Shown piece by piece: positions 37,483 through 45,673 of a stretch of DNA of 64,000 nt. This stretch comes from an uncultured Alphaproteobacteria bacterium (GTDB taxonomy: Bacteria; Pseudomonadota; Alphaproteobacteria; RF32; CAG-239), in contig CALXPL010000001.1 in assembly GCA_944390275.1 (NCBI GenBank), positions 248,001 through 312,000 of the forward strand. Direction: 5' to 3'. The notes under the pieces were generated by a model that saw only the letters and a program-made list of their open reading frames with translations, was not told the DNA's origin and searched no databases. The stretch's first letter is position 1. Each line of letters begins with the position of its first letter. The translations under genes were made by a program, and so were the position numbers.

Positions 37483-37515
37483 CTTGAAAACACCCCTGGA
37501 GGTTTTCAAGTTTTT
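37483..37515 (+). terminator. Terminator-like hairpin at the 5' end of the rplY leader
   Basis: CTTGAAAAC (37483-37491) and GTTTTCAAG (37502-37510) form a perfect 9-bp stem followed by TTTTT, then AAGGAA and the rplY ATG at 37538. Its place after the promoter suggests attenuation or 5'-end protection rather than termination of an upstream gene, which already has its own terminator. Confidence 0.6.
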
Positions 37516-37537
37516 AATTTTTTTAAGGAATTTTAAA

Positions 37538-37828
37538 ATGGCTGATTTAATTTTTAATGCTAAAAAGCGTGAATTGGCAGGTAAGGGGGCAGCGCGCGCA
37601 TGTCGTCGTGAGGGTCGTGTTCCTGCTGTTATTTACGGTGGAAAAAAAGAACCTGTAATGATTAGTTTGGATCCTGTTCAAGTTGAAAAAGCTTTGGATA
37701 TGAGAGGTTTATATAACTTTTCTATCGAAGTTGATGTTGAAGGTACAAAATATTCTGTTAAATGTCAGGATGTTCAATTCCATCCCGTTAGTGATAAAGC
37801 TATTCACGTTGACTTTTTAAGAAAATAA
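37538..37828 (+). CDS. rplY: 50S ribosomal protein bL25 (short form)
   Basis: 96 residues. Start ADLIFNAKKRELAGKGAARA and REGRVPAVIYGGKKEPV (about 25-41), ending VQFHPVSDKAIHVDFLRK. It covers only the 5S-rRNA-binding domain, as in E. coli; the C-terminal TL5/CTC domain found in many alphaproteobacterial homologues is absent and the reading frame ends cleanly. In frame upstream (from 37469) there is only leader sequence. AAGGAA precedes the ATG. pth follows. Confidence 0.93.
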   Translation: MADLIFNAKKRELAGKGAARACRREGRVPAVIYGGKKEPVMISLDPVQVEKALDMRGLYNFSIEVDVEGTKYSVKCQDVQFHPVSDKAIHVDFLRK

Positions 37829-37847
37829 TTCTTGATGTAATTGTTTT

Positions 37848-37878
37848 ACGGGGGCATGTTGTGTTGCTCCCGTTTTTT
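37848..37878 (+). terminator. Terminator-like hairpin between rplY and pth
   Basis: ACGGG-G-GCA (37848-37856) pairs with TGC-T-CCCGT (37868-37876 region) around a 9-11 base loop and runs into seven T. pth begins 14 bases later, so readthrough is probably partial. Confidence 0.75.
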
Positions 37879-37891
37879 TAAAGGCTATTCG

Positions 37892-38467
37892 ATGTTTTTG
37901 ATTGTTGGTTTGGGAAATCCCGGTGCTGAATATGCAAGTACGCGTCATAATGTTGGTTTTATGGCTGTGGATGCTCTTAGTCGTGCATTTTCTTTTGCTC
38001 CATTTAAAGCAAAGTTTGATGGCTTAATTGCTGAAGGTAAAATAAATGGCGAAAAGGTTTATTTGTTAAAACCTCAAACATATATGAATCTGTCTGGTAA
38101 TTCCGTTGTTAAAGCTGCTCATTTTTATAAAATTTTACCGGAAAATGTTATTGTTTTACATGATGATATGGATTTACCTTGTGGTAAAATTAAAGTGAAA
38201 TGCGGTGGAGGTTCCGGTGGGCATAATGGGATTAAATCCATAGATGCGGCGATAACTCCGAATTATAATCGTATTCGTATCGGTGTCGGTCATCCAAATC
38301 CTAAAAATAATACGGATGTTGTTGATTATGTGTTAGGTAGCTTTTCAAAAGATGATAAAGCACTTATTGAGAATAATATCAATTTAATTGCTAAAAGTAT
38401 TGATATTTTATTGAAAAAAGGTATTGCAGAATATTCTAATCAGATTGGAATGTTGCTTAGAAAGTAA
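37892..38467 (+). CDS. pth: Peptidyl-tRNA hydrolase
   Basis: Recycles peptidyl-tRNA. 191 residues from ATG 37892. LIVGLGNPGAEYASTRHNVG (catalytic His, about 3-22), LLKPQTYMNLSGNSV (about 61-75), VLHDDMDLPCGKIKVKCGGG and SGGHNGIKSID are all present. The in-frame upstream start at 37841 lies inside the rplY terminator. Follows rplY as in many bacteria. Confidence 0.96.
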   Translation: MFLIVGLGNPGAEYASTRHNVGFMAVDALSRAFSFAPFKAKFDGLIAEGKINGEKVYLLKPQTYMNLSGNSVVKAAHFYKILPENVIVLHDDMDLPCGKIKVKCGGGSGGHNGIKSIDAAITPNYNRIRIGVGHPNPKNNTDVVDYVLGSFSKDDKALIENNINLIAKSIDILLKKGIAEYSNQIGMLLRK

Positions 38468-38495
38468 AGCGATTTTGTTAGAAGTTAATTTTTGT

Positions 38496-38530
38496 AAAGA
38501 AAACGAGTTGCAATCTTGACCGTTTTCTTT
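38496..38530 (+). terminator. Terminator-like hairpin between pth and ychF
   Basis: AAAGAAAACG (38496-38505) and CGTTTTCTTT (38521-38530) form a perfect 10-bp stem with a 15-base loop; the T run is inside the stem end. Confidence 0.6.
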
Positions 38531-38570
38531 TATAACCAAAACAAATTTAGATTTTTTTAAGGAGTTTTTT

Positions 38571-39683
38571 ATGGGGTTTAATTGTGGTATTGTCGGTTTG
38601 CCTAATGTTGGTAAATCAACATTGTTTAATGCGTTAACACAAACAATTGCAGCGCAAGCTGCAAATTTCCCTTTTTGCACGATTGAACCTAATACCGGTC
38701 GTGTTGCCGTTCCCGATCCTCGTTTGGATCAATTAACGAGATTGGTTAATCCCCGTATGATTACACCGACGCAGTTGGAATTTGTTGATATTGCTGGTTT
38801 GGTTAAGGGCGCATCTAAAGGTGAAGGTTTGGGAAATCAGTTTTTGGCTAACATTCGTGAAGTTGATGCAATTATTCATGTTTTGCGTTGTTTTGATGAT
38901 GATAATATTACTCATGTTGAAGGGTCTGTTGATCCAATTCGCGATGCTGAAATTGTTGAAACGGAATTAATGATTGCTGATTTGGAATCTTTGGAAAAAC
39001 GTTTTGAACAAACGAAGAAAAAGGCGCAAACAGGCGGAGATAAAGAAGCTAAAATTCGCGTACAAGTTATGGAACCAATTATTAATGCCCTTAAAGAAGG
39101 AAAGCCAGCTCGTTCAGCAGCTCCGAGTAAAGAAGAAAAAGATGCTTATAAGCAATATGAAATGTTGCAATTGTTGACTTCAAAACCTGTGTTGTATGTT
39201 TGCAATGTTGATGAAGAATCAGCAGCTTTAGGAAATAAATATTCAAAACTCGTTGAAGAAAAAGCTAAAAAAGAAGGTACGGAAGCAGTTGTTATTTCTG
39301 CGGAAATAGAATCGGAAGTTGCTCAATTGGACAGCGAAGATGAAAAAAAAGAATTTCTTGAATCTTTAGGATTAAAAGAAACAGGATTGGCAAAAATTAT
39401 TCGTGCCGGTTATAATATTTTAGGTTTGCAAACCTATTTTACTTGTGGACCTAAGGAAGTGCGTGCTTGGACTTTCCTGAAAGGCTCTAAAGCTCCACAA
39501 TGCGCCGGAATCATTCATTCTGACTTTGAAAAAGGTTTTATTCGCGCTGAAACTATTGCTTTTGATGATTTTGTAAAATACGGTGGAGAGCAACAGTGTA
39601 AAGAAGCCGGTAAAGTGCGTTCTGAAGGCAAAGATTATGTTGTTCAAGATGGTGATGTTTTGCTCTTCTTGTTCAATGTTTAA
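38571..39683 (+). CDS. ychF: Redox-regulated ATPase YchF (Obg-like)
   Basis: Translation-associated P-loop ATPase. 370 residues. G1 [18 protein letters not shown] (about 6-23), [12 protein letters not shown]3 [20 protein letters not shown], the NxxE-type region (VCNVDEES) in place of NKxD, and the C-terminal TGS domain (IILGLQ-type, [31 protein letters not shown]). AAGGAG upstream. Confidence 0.96.
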   Translation: MGFNCGIVGLPNVGKSTLFNALTQTIAAQAANFPFCTIEPNTGRVAVPDPRLDQLTRLVNPRMITPTQLEFVDIAGLVKGASKGEGLGNQFLANIREVDAIIHVLRCFDDDNITHVEGSVDPIRDAEIVETELMIADLESLEKRFEQTKKKAQTGGDKEAKIRVQVMEPIINALKEGKPARSAAPSKEEKDAYKQYEMLQLLTSKPVLYVCNVDEESAALGNKYSKLVEEKAKKEGTEAVVISAEIESEVAQLDSEDEKKEFLESLGLKETGLAKIIRAGYNILGLQTYFTCGPKEVRAWTFLKGSKAPQCAGIIHSDFEKGFIRAETIAFDDFVKYGGEQQCKEAGKVRSEGKDYVVQDGDVLLFLFNV

Positions 39684-39709
39684 CTAGTTATTGATTCTTA
39701 GAGGTTTTT

Positions 39710-40171
39710 ATGAGATTGGCATTATTTCAGCCTGATATTCCTCAAAATACAGGTACGTTATTGCGTTTAGGGGCATGTCTTGATTTTGCTTTAGATATTA
39801 TTGAACCCTGCGGGTTTATTTTTAATGAAAAGGCAATGCGACGTGCCGGTATGGATTATCTTGAACAAGTTTCTTATCGTCGGCATAATTCTTGGCAAGA
39901 TTTTTTACTTTATCGGGCAAATCATTCTGAAGAATATGGTCGTTTGGTTTTGATGACAACTCATGCTTCCGAGCCTTATACCGATTTTGAATTTCAGAAA
40001 AATGATGTTATTTTAATGGGCAGGGAAAGTGCCGGTGTTCCCGATGAGGTTCATCAAACAGTTGATGCGCGTTTGTTGATTCCAATGAATCCCAATGCTC
40101 GTTCTATTAACATGGCAATTTCTGCGGCGATGGTTGTCGGTGAAGCTCTGCGGCAGATTAAAAATTTCTAA
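39710..40171 (+). CDS. trmL: tRNA (cytidine/uridine-2'-O-)-methyltransferase TrmL
   Basis: SPOUT-class enzyme for 2'-O-methylation of the wobble base 34. 153 residues, the usual size. LALFQPDIPQNTGTLLRLGA (about 2-21), LMGRESAGVPDEVH (about 102-115) and the knot motif IPMNPNARSINMAISAAMV. AGAGG precedes the ATG. Confidence 0.95.
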   Translation: MRLALFQPDIPQNTGTLLRLGACLDFALDIIEPCGFIFNEKAMRRAGMDYLEQVSYRRHNSWQDFLLYRANHSEEYGRLVLMTTHASEPYTDFEFQKNDVILMGRESAGVPDEVHQTVDARLLIPMNPNARSINMAISAAMVVGEALRQIKNF

Positions 40172-40187
40172 TATTTAGATAAAAATC

Positions 40188-40215
40188 TTGACTTTTGTCT
40201 AAAATATGCTATTAA
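40188..40215 (+). promoter_or_regulatory. Putative promoter of the 40265 orphan gene
   Basis: TTGACT (40188-40193), 16 bases (TTTGTCTAAAATATGC), TATTAA (40210-40215). The spacer start is identical to that of the 32611 promoter. The TCTAAA inside it also mirrors TTTAGA at 40174-40179. Confidence 0.6.
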
Positions 40216-40264
40216 TTTTTTTATATTTATCTTATTTTTTGTTTTATTATTTAAAATTACTAAT

Positions 40265-40819
40265 ATGGAAAATTTTTTCGAAAATGTAAAAAAGAAATTT
40301 AATGATTTTTCAAAACCTTCTGTAAAGTTTCCTTTCGAGGTGCTTTATGTTGAAGGAATTGTAACAAAAAAACTCGTGGAGGAGAAGAAACCCCTCGGAG
40401 TAATTTTTAACAAGTGTCTGATTGCCCTTGAAGATGTTACTCAAGGAGGACTTCCTTTCTATTTGAATTGGCGGCAAACAACAGAGCATTGCAAAAATGT
40501 ACGAGCCGGAATGGACGGTGGAAAGAAGGACTTTTGGGATGATTTATTCCAAAAAAATCAGTTTGACCGAGTCAATGAAGTGATTACTGCTTTGGGTGGC
40601 TCTCCTTTAAAACGAAAGGCTTGGTATTGGACTGGCGAAAATCTCGCCGATGAGGAAACAGCTTGGGCTTGGTGTTATGATGTTAGTCCCGAGACTTTGT
40701 CTTATTCCATAACACCCTTAAAAAGTGAGAGTGAGTATCTTCTTTTACGGCCGGTTATTGATTTAAAGACCTATCCGTTGGAATATTTTCCAATAGCGGA
40801 TTTGGTTTTTAATTCTTAA
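40265..40819 (+). CDS. Orphan protein of unknown function
   Basis: 184 residues, no signal peptide. The pattern GVIFNKCLIALEDVTQGGLP, LNWRQTTEHC, KAWYWTGENLADEETAWAWC and ending LLLRPVIDL recalls DUF1566/Lcl-type modules (a sheet-rich domain with aromatic repeats), though much diverged; this is inference. SPETLSY near residue 146 echoes SPEVLSY of the orphan 32673. No Shine-Dalgarno is visible before the ATG. It stands alone between trmL and a strong hairpin. Confidence 0.7.
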   Translation: MENFFENVKKKFNDFSKPSVKFPFEVLYVEGIVTKKLVEEKKPLGVIFNKCLIALEDVTQGGLPFYLNWRQTTEHCKNVRAGMDGGKKDFWDDLFQKNQFDRVNEVITALGGSPLKRKAWYWTGENLADEETAWAWCYDVSPETLSYSITPLKSESEYLLLRPVIDLKTYPLEYFPIADLVFNS

Positions 40820-40823
40820 ATTT

Positions 40824-40860
40824 AATGAAGTTCTAAGCTAAAATAGCTTGGAACTTCATT
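40824..40860. terminator. Strong hairpin between convergent genes
   Basis: AATGAAGTTCTAAGCTA (40824-40840) pairs with TAGCTTGGAACTTCATT (40844-40860), 17 bp with one mismatch and a 3-base loop. It overlaps the last codons of the minus-strand TPR gene. There is no clear T tract on either side, so it may act as an mRNA end stabiliser as much as a terminator. Confidence 0.6.
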
Positions 40861-42214
40861 TGTTATGTATGTATTGACGACATTTGTTAATGCTATGTTT
40901 TACTTTTTTTATTTCATCGGTAAGTTGAGCATTTTCATACATATAAAGAGCATCGTGAAAATATTCCATAGCTTCTTCAAAATGAGAATCTCCTCCGCCT
41001 CTTTGTCCTAAATGGTAGTGTATTTCTGCGATGTATTCTTGAATTCTTCCCCAGTTTAAAGGATATCTTTTTTCTGATATTACTTTTTGACGGTTTTTAT
41101 ATGCATTTATTGCTAGTTCTGAAATTTCGGCACTATTGCTAAAACTTCCAAGTAACGCAAGCATTTGTCCTAATTTGCCTTGAATCTCTGCCCAAAAATT
41201 TGGAAATACGGCATACGTATATATTTTTTCAGCTTCTCTTAATTGGAAAACAGCATCCCTTAGAGCTTGAATGTCTTCTTTTTGTTTCCAATAGTTGAAA
41301 AATAAAATTGCGAGTTTGTAGGAAATATATCCGTAGTCATAGGGATAATTGTATTTGCTTAAATATTTTTGTGCTCGTCGATAGTATTCAATAGCACCTT
41401 TATAATAATTTGATGGGTTTTTTGAGGTATATAGGGTTGCCGAATCGTATAGTTGTCCAATGTGGTAATATATGCATCCGAGATGAATGGGATTACTGAT
41501 TTTATCTTGATGTTTTAATGCTGTATTTAATATATTGTATATTGTTTTGAAATTTGTTCCTTTATCTTCATCGTAAGCGTAGCTTAAAAATATAATTCCT
41601 AAAAAATTCATGATATAGGGAGTAAATTCCGTCGGAAGATTCTTGGCTGACGTATCATTGGTTAGTTCATGTATGATTTTTTTTAAGAGATATCGCCGAT
41701 ATATTTTATTTTCCGTGTTGTTAGGGGATATTGCGCTGATGATTGCGCCATGTATGATGTTTAATAAAGCCGGAGGAAAAATTATGCTGTTTTGTTCAGT
41801 TATGGCCGGAATATATAAGCTATCCAGTAAGGTTACAAAAGATTTGTCTTCATATTCATATTGTTTGCTTGTTTGAAAATTTAATCGTATTTTATCTCCT
41901 TCTCTATATCCCCATATGATAACATCTGTTTGTGTTCTATCAAGAATATCTTGTCCTTTGTCGATTAGGTCAAATATTGTTCGGCTTTCTAAGGTTAGAA
42001 AATTTTTTCCGAAAGGTTCATCAAAGTAAAATACTTGCAAATCATCATATTGCCCAATCATTTTCGCAAGTCTTAATCCGCTTTCCGAATCCGTATTGTC
42101 GGCAAATTCAATGACACCAACTCGGAATAAAATTGGCGGGCATTCCTCATAGTTTTCTTCTGGTATGTTCTTCTCTGGAAAGATGATGTTTTTTAACCAA
42201 TTTATTATTTTCAT
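40856..42214 (-). CDS. TPR-repeat protein with N-terminal extra domain
   Basis: 452 residues, no signal peptide. Residues about 30-140 form a separate domain (RVGVIEFADNTDSESGLRLA; TDVIIWGYREGDKIRLNF). From about 235 on, TPR-like helical repeats recur with YYHIGQLYDSATLY, AIEYYRRAQKYLSKYNYPYD, FWAEIQGKLGQMLALLGSF and NWGRIQEYIAEIHYHLGQRG, the W-x-x-I-Q-x-x-x-G type of TPR unit. Scaffold or adaptor is the safe guess. Three bases separate it from the WecA-like membrane gene upstream, so the two are one unit. Confidence 0.78.
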   Translation of the reverse strand: MKIINWLKNIIFPEKNIPEENYEECPPILFRVGVIEFADNTDSESGLRLAKMIGQYDDLQVFYFDEPFGKNFLTLESRTIFDLIDKGQDILDRTQTDVIIWGYREGDKIRLNFQTSKQYEYEDKSFVTLLDSLYIPAITEQNSIIFPPALLNIIHGAIISAISPNNTENKIYRRYLLKKIIHELTNDTSAKNLPTEFTPYIMNFLGIIFLSYAYDEDKGTNFKTIYNILNTALKHQDKISNPIHLGCIYYHIGQLYDSATLYTSKNPSNYYKGAIEYYRRAQKYLSKYNYPYDYGYISYKLAILFFNYWKQKEDIQALRDAVFQLREAEKIYTYAVFPNFWAEIQGKLGQMLALLGSFSNSAEISELAINAYKNRQKVISEKRYPLNWGRIQEYIAEIHYHLGQRGGGDSHFEEAMEYFHDALYMYENAQLTDEIKKVKHSINKCRQYIHNK

Positions 42215-42217
42215 TCT

Positions 42218-43279
42218 TTAGTCATCCTTGCGCAGATTGTTTTTTATTTCGTTTATATTATTTTTTAATTCTTTTATTGCTTCTTTATGTATTTCTTTAT
42301 AATTCGGGCTGTCCTTATCCCAATTTCTTAAATTGTTACTAAACCATGCCACGGTAATAAAACTTAAAAGAGGAATAGAATATTGGTTTGGTGCGTAAAG
42401 TTGAAATGTTCCTATAATTAATAAAAAGAGTGAAATTCTGTAAATGTTTCGGTATATGTCTTGCGACGGAAGACCTTTTATCCATGCTTGAACATAATTT
42501 GTGTTTTGCATGAGTGATGTTTGTTGCATATATATTATTTTTATGAAACCCTCTAATATTGTGTACAGATAAAACATGTTATAACTTATAATGCAGGAGC
42601 TGCTTCCTTCTAAAGAACTTCTAAATATTAGCCAACTTATTATGAAACCAAAACTTAAACATGAGGCCGAATCCATATTAATGCGTGCCGGAGATAGGTT
42701 GAAACTTAAAAATGCCAGAAAAATACTCGTTATACTCAGACCTATAAGACCTAATGCCTGAGGAACTCCTCCGAGAAGGCTTAAAAGAAAAATTCCAATA
42801 CTTGTTGTTATGAATTGAATGCTTACAATTCCGTCAATACCGTTTAAATACTGAAAACAAAAGCAGAATAAACTTAGTATAATTATTAAAGCGATTTTGA
42901 TTAGTTCTGTGGGATACTCGGAAAATTGTATGAAATATTCTTTTGGCAGATATTCTATAAGAATACCATAACTAATTAGGATACAGATAAAATTATATTT
43001 GTTTTTATGATTTTTTTGTGCAAGTAAGTAAATTCCGATTGTCAGAAAAATAATTCCTATTTGTTCTATGTTAAAAAGAGGAAATAAAAAATCTTTTGTT
43101 GAAACAAATTGGTTTGTGAATACTATTACGCCACAGATTATCGGAAAAAGATATGGGAAGGTTCCTTCATTTATTTTTCCGTTTTGGACTTTGTTTTTTA
43201 TGAGTATATTTAGAACTATGAAACTCACGGAAAAGCATATGAAGAAAATACCGGCTATGGTTATTATTGATGTTTCCAT
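42218..43279 (-). CDS. WecA/MraY-like polytopic membrane protein, catalytic motifs lost
   Basis: 353 residues, about 10 membrane segments, then a charged C-terminal tail (about 315-353). The fold signature of polyprenyl-phosphate sugar-1-phosphate transferases is recognisable: FQYLNGIDGIVSIQ (142-155) matches N-x-V-D-G-I-D-G-L, and FNLSPARINMDSASCLSFGF (193-212) matches N-x-x-P-A-x-I-F-M-G-D-x-G-S-x-x-L-G-F. The metal-binding residues are gone: the first D of the DGID motif is Asn, MGDxGS reads MDSASC, the cytoplasmic Asp-Asp pair appears as AQKN, and the H-x-H-H loop reads NYVQAW. I therefore predict no transferase activity, or a new one. Co-transcribed with the TPR gene. Confidence 0.68.
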   Translation of the reverse strand: METSIITIAGIFFICFSVSFIVLNILIKNKVQNGKINEGTFPYLFPIICGVIVFTNQFVSTKDFLFPLFNIEQIGIIFLTIGIYLLAQKNHKNKYNFICILISYGILIEYLPKEYFIQFSEYPTELIKIALIIILSLFCFCFQYLNGIDGIVSIQFITTSIGIFLLSLLGGVPQALGLIGLSITSIFLAFLSFNLSPARINMDSASCLSFGFIISWLIFRSSLEGSSSCIISYNMFYLYTILEGFIKIIYMQQTSLMQNTNYVQAWIKGLPSQDIYRNIYRISLFLLIIGTFQLYAPNQYSIPLLSFITVAWFSNNLRNWDKDSPNYKEIHKEAIKELKNNINEIKNNLRKDD

Positions 43280-43344
43280 AATTTTATTTCCCTATAATTT
43301 TGTAAAATTATAACTTGTTTGCTTCCTATCTTCAATATGAGATG

Positions 43345-44247
43345 TTAGGTTATACTAAGATATATGTTGTATATATGTGTTATGAAGTTGTTTATGTTTC
43401 TGGGTGTAAAATTTATTTTTTTTGAAGCGGTTTGAATAAGAGTTGACATGTTATTTAATTCAGATGCGTTACCGCTTTGCAATTCAGAAAGAAGAGGGAA
43501 TTCATACCCTGAAGGAATGTTATAGATGCTTTCTATTATCTCTTGCGGTAAAATTTCTATACCGTCTGATGTGGCCAATTTGCAACTTTCTTCAACAATT
43601 TGATTGAGTAAATAAGCGGCTTTGTTGTTTTTGATTGTTTGTGTTAATGTCTGATTGAAGGCTGCTGTTAAGAGGGAGGCTGCTGTGTAAATAATGTAAT
43701 TTTTCCAAAAAATCATGTTTTCATTTTTACTGATATTAATTTGTATGTCAGTTTTTTGAAAAAGTGCTGTTATTTGTTGCTGAGAGGTATCGCTGAGAGG
43801 ACTGTATATGGTTATTTCCGGTTTCGTTTCTTGAGCGATGATTGAGCTGTCATCTTGTTTTATCCATGAGTTTATTGTACCTTTACTGAAGTTTCCTCCG
43901 AATATGTCTCTTAAATAAGCTACATCTTTTCTTAGTGTTAGGCAAATTATTGGGGAATTATTAACTTTGCTTGGTGTAAGGGCACTTAAATCAGAGTGTA
44001 AATTGGAGGAGAAAGAAGTGATGAGTAATAATTTTGCTTCTTCTTTCGTCCAAAGTGCTGTTTCAAATTTGTAGTGTCTCTTTTTTAAGGAAAGTCCGTC
44101 TTTTAATTGAATGCCTTGCGTATTTAATTTATTTTTTGTTACTTCGTCGGTTAATATGATGACTCGTTCACCCGAATCGAGAAATTTTGTTCCTAAATAA
44201 TAAGCGAGAGCATTGTTTCCTAAAATATAAATTGGTTGATTGTTCAT
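43345..44247 (-). CDS. Ketopantoate reductase-like (ApbA/PanE family) protein, divergent
   Basis: 300 residues. Rossmann-like N-terminus IYILGNNALAYYLGTKFLDS and a C-terminal ApbA_C helical domain (MIFWKNYIIYTAASLLTAAF with the conserved Lys, then AAYLLNQIVEESCKLATSDG). The glycine loop GxGxxG is degenerate (GNNALA), and the usual Arg at the end of beta-2 is replaced in ILTDE. So NADPH binding may be altered. Its start abuts the rsmB stop (no gap), so it is coupled to rsmB. PanE in pantothenate synthesis is possible but not assured. Confidence 0.68.
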   Translation of the reverse strand: MNNQPIYILGNNALAYYLGTKFLDSGERVIILTDEVTKNKLNTQGIQLKDGLSLKKRHYKFETALWTKEEAKLLLITSFSSNLHSDLSALTPSKVNNSPIICLTLRKDVAYLRDIFGGNFSKGTINSWIKQDDSSIIAQETKPEITIYSPLSDTSQQQITALFQKTDIQINISKNENMIFWKNYIIYTAASLLTAAFNQTLTQTIKNNKAAYLLNQIVEESCKLATSDGIEILPQEIIESIYNIPSGYEFPLLSELQSGNASELNNMSTLIQTASKKINFTPRNINNFITHIYNIYLSIT

Positions 44248-45543
44248 TTATTTTACCTTTTGTAATTTTGCTATGAAAAACGAATCGATTCCGCCATATT
44301 CTTTGAGCATGTAAGGAAGTGTTCTTATGAAACCTTCTTTGGTGATTAAGTCACTTAAATTTAAATCGTTTCTGCTATTTATTTCTTTTTCTTTTATTGG
44401 AATTATTTTAAATTCCGGATGTTTTTCTACGAAATTTAATATTTGTTTTTCTCCTTCTGTTTTGGCAATTGAGCAAACACAATAAATCAGAAATCCCGAT
44501 GGTTTTAATTTATTGGGAACAGCTTCTAAAATTTTTTCTTGCAAAAGGGCTTGTTGTTTTATGTCTTGATATGTTTTTAGGTGAATAATTTCTGGGTGGC
44601 GACGAAATATTCCCGTGGCTGAACATGGGGCATCTAAAATTATGGCATCATAAGGTTCGTCTTGTGATGTTTTTAGATATTGTTGAGCATCTTCATTTAA
44701 AATTCGAGGAAGCGGAAATTTTAATCTATTGATGTTTTGAATTAAGGTTTGCAACCTTTCTTGGGAACTATCCAGAGATGTTACTTTCGCCCCATTGTTT
44801 AAAAGTTGTGCCGTCTTGCCTCCCGGAGCTGCGCATAAATCTAAAATTTTTGTTCCTTTTTTTATTGTTCCGAGAGATTGAACGGCGAGTGTTGCGGCAA
44901 AATCCTGAACCCACCATTCTCCTTCGGCATATCCTGAAAAATCACTTATTTTTCCACCTTGAAATGTGCAGATGCTGTTGTTGCTTATGAACTGTCCGTT
45001 TAATCTTTCGCTCCAGACGGAAATATCTTTTTTGACGCTTATGGTTAGCGGAGGTTCTGTGAGAAGTGATTGCTCTATTTGAGTGATTGTTTCTTTGTTA
45101 TAATCTTCTTTTAATATATTATAAAACTCAGTACTGAAAAGAGGGAATTTTTCTTTTAAAATGGTTTGTTTTTGTTGAGCAATTTTATGCAAAATGGCAT
45201 TTGCCATTCCTCCAATGTATTTATTGGTTTTTTTCTTGATTATTTCAACATAGCTGTTGATTACGGCGTAATCAGGAGTGTTTAAATATAATAACTCATT
45301 TATTCCTAATATTAAGGCAAAATAGGCATCTTGATCTTTAGCGCGTAGTTGTTTGTGTAGAAACTTTTTTAAAAGTTGTTTCGTTCCTTCAAGATGTCTC
45401 ATCGTTGTTCGGCAGAGCATATTTAAAAATTTCATCTCTTCGGAACTGTTATGATGTGTCTCATTATTTTCTATGTTTAGGAACTTTTTTTGGCTGAGAC
45501 TTTCTTTGAGTATTTTAACTGCTTGTTCTCGCGTGTTGCTCAT
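44248..45543 (-). CDS. rsmB: 16S rRNA (cytosine(967)-C(5))-methyltransferase RsmB
   Basis: 431 residues: N-terminal NusB-like domain (about 1-135; LILGINELLYLNTPDYAVIN) and C-terminal Rossmann methyltransferase. SAM motif LDLCAAPGGKTAQLL (about 235-249), motif IV DAPCSATGIFRRHPEI and motif VI with catalytic Cys (IYCVCSI). The domain pair and order fit RsmB. RsmF-like enzymes lack the NusB domain. Confidence 0.93.
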   Translation of the reverse strand: MSNTREQAVKILKESLSQKKFLNIENNETHHNSSEEMKFLNMLCRTTMRHLEGTKQLLKKFLHKQLRAKDQDAYFALILGINELLYLNTPDYAVINSYVEIIKKKTNKYIGGMANAILHKIAQQKQTILKEKFPLFSTEFYNILKEDYNKETITQIEQSLLTEPPLTISVKKDISVWSERLNGQFISNNSICTFQGGKISDFSGYAEGEWWVQDFAATLAVQSLGTIKKGTKILDLCAAPGGKTAQLLNNGAKVTSLDSSQERLQTLIQNINRLKFPLPRILNEDAQQYLKTSQDEPYDAIILDAPCSATGIFRRHPEIIHLKTYQDIKQQALLQEKILEAVPNKLKPSGFLIYCVCSIAKTEGEKQILNFVEKHPEFKIIPIKEKEINSRNDLNLSDLITKEGFIRTLPYMLKEYGGIDSFFIAKLQKVK

Positions 45544-45610
45544 CGGCTTTCCACAAATTGTTATTTTTAATTATTTTAATGCTTTTCCCGTTAATTACAA
45601 GTTAAACATC

Positions 45611-45638
45611 TTGTCTTTTTATCAAAATTCCTTATAAT
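45611..45638 (+). promoter_or_regulatory. Putative promoter of the DUF3576-leuS-lptE-holA operon
   Basis: TTGTCT (45611-45616), 16 bases, perfect TATAAT (45633-45638), 35 bases before the first gene. Confidence 0.68.
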
Positions 45639-45673
45639 GCCTTTCTAGTTGTGTTAAATAATGAGTTAATTTT

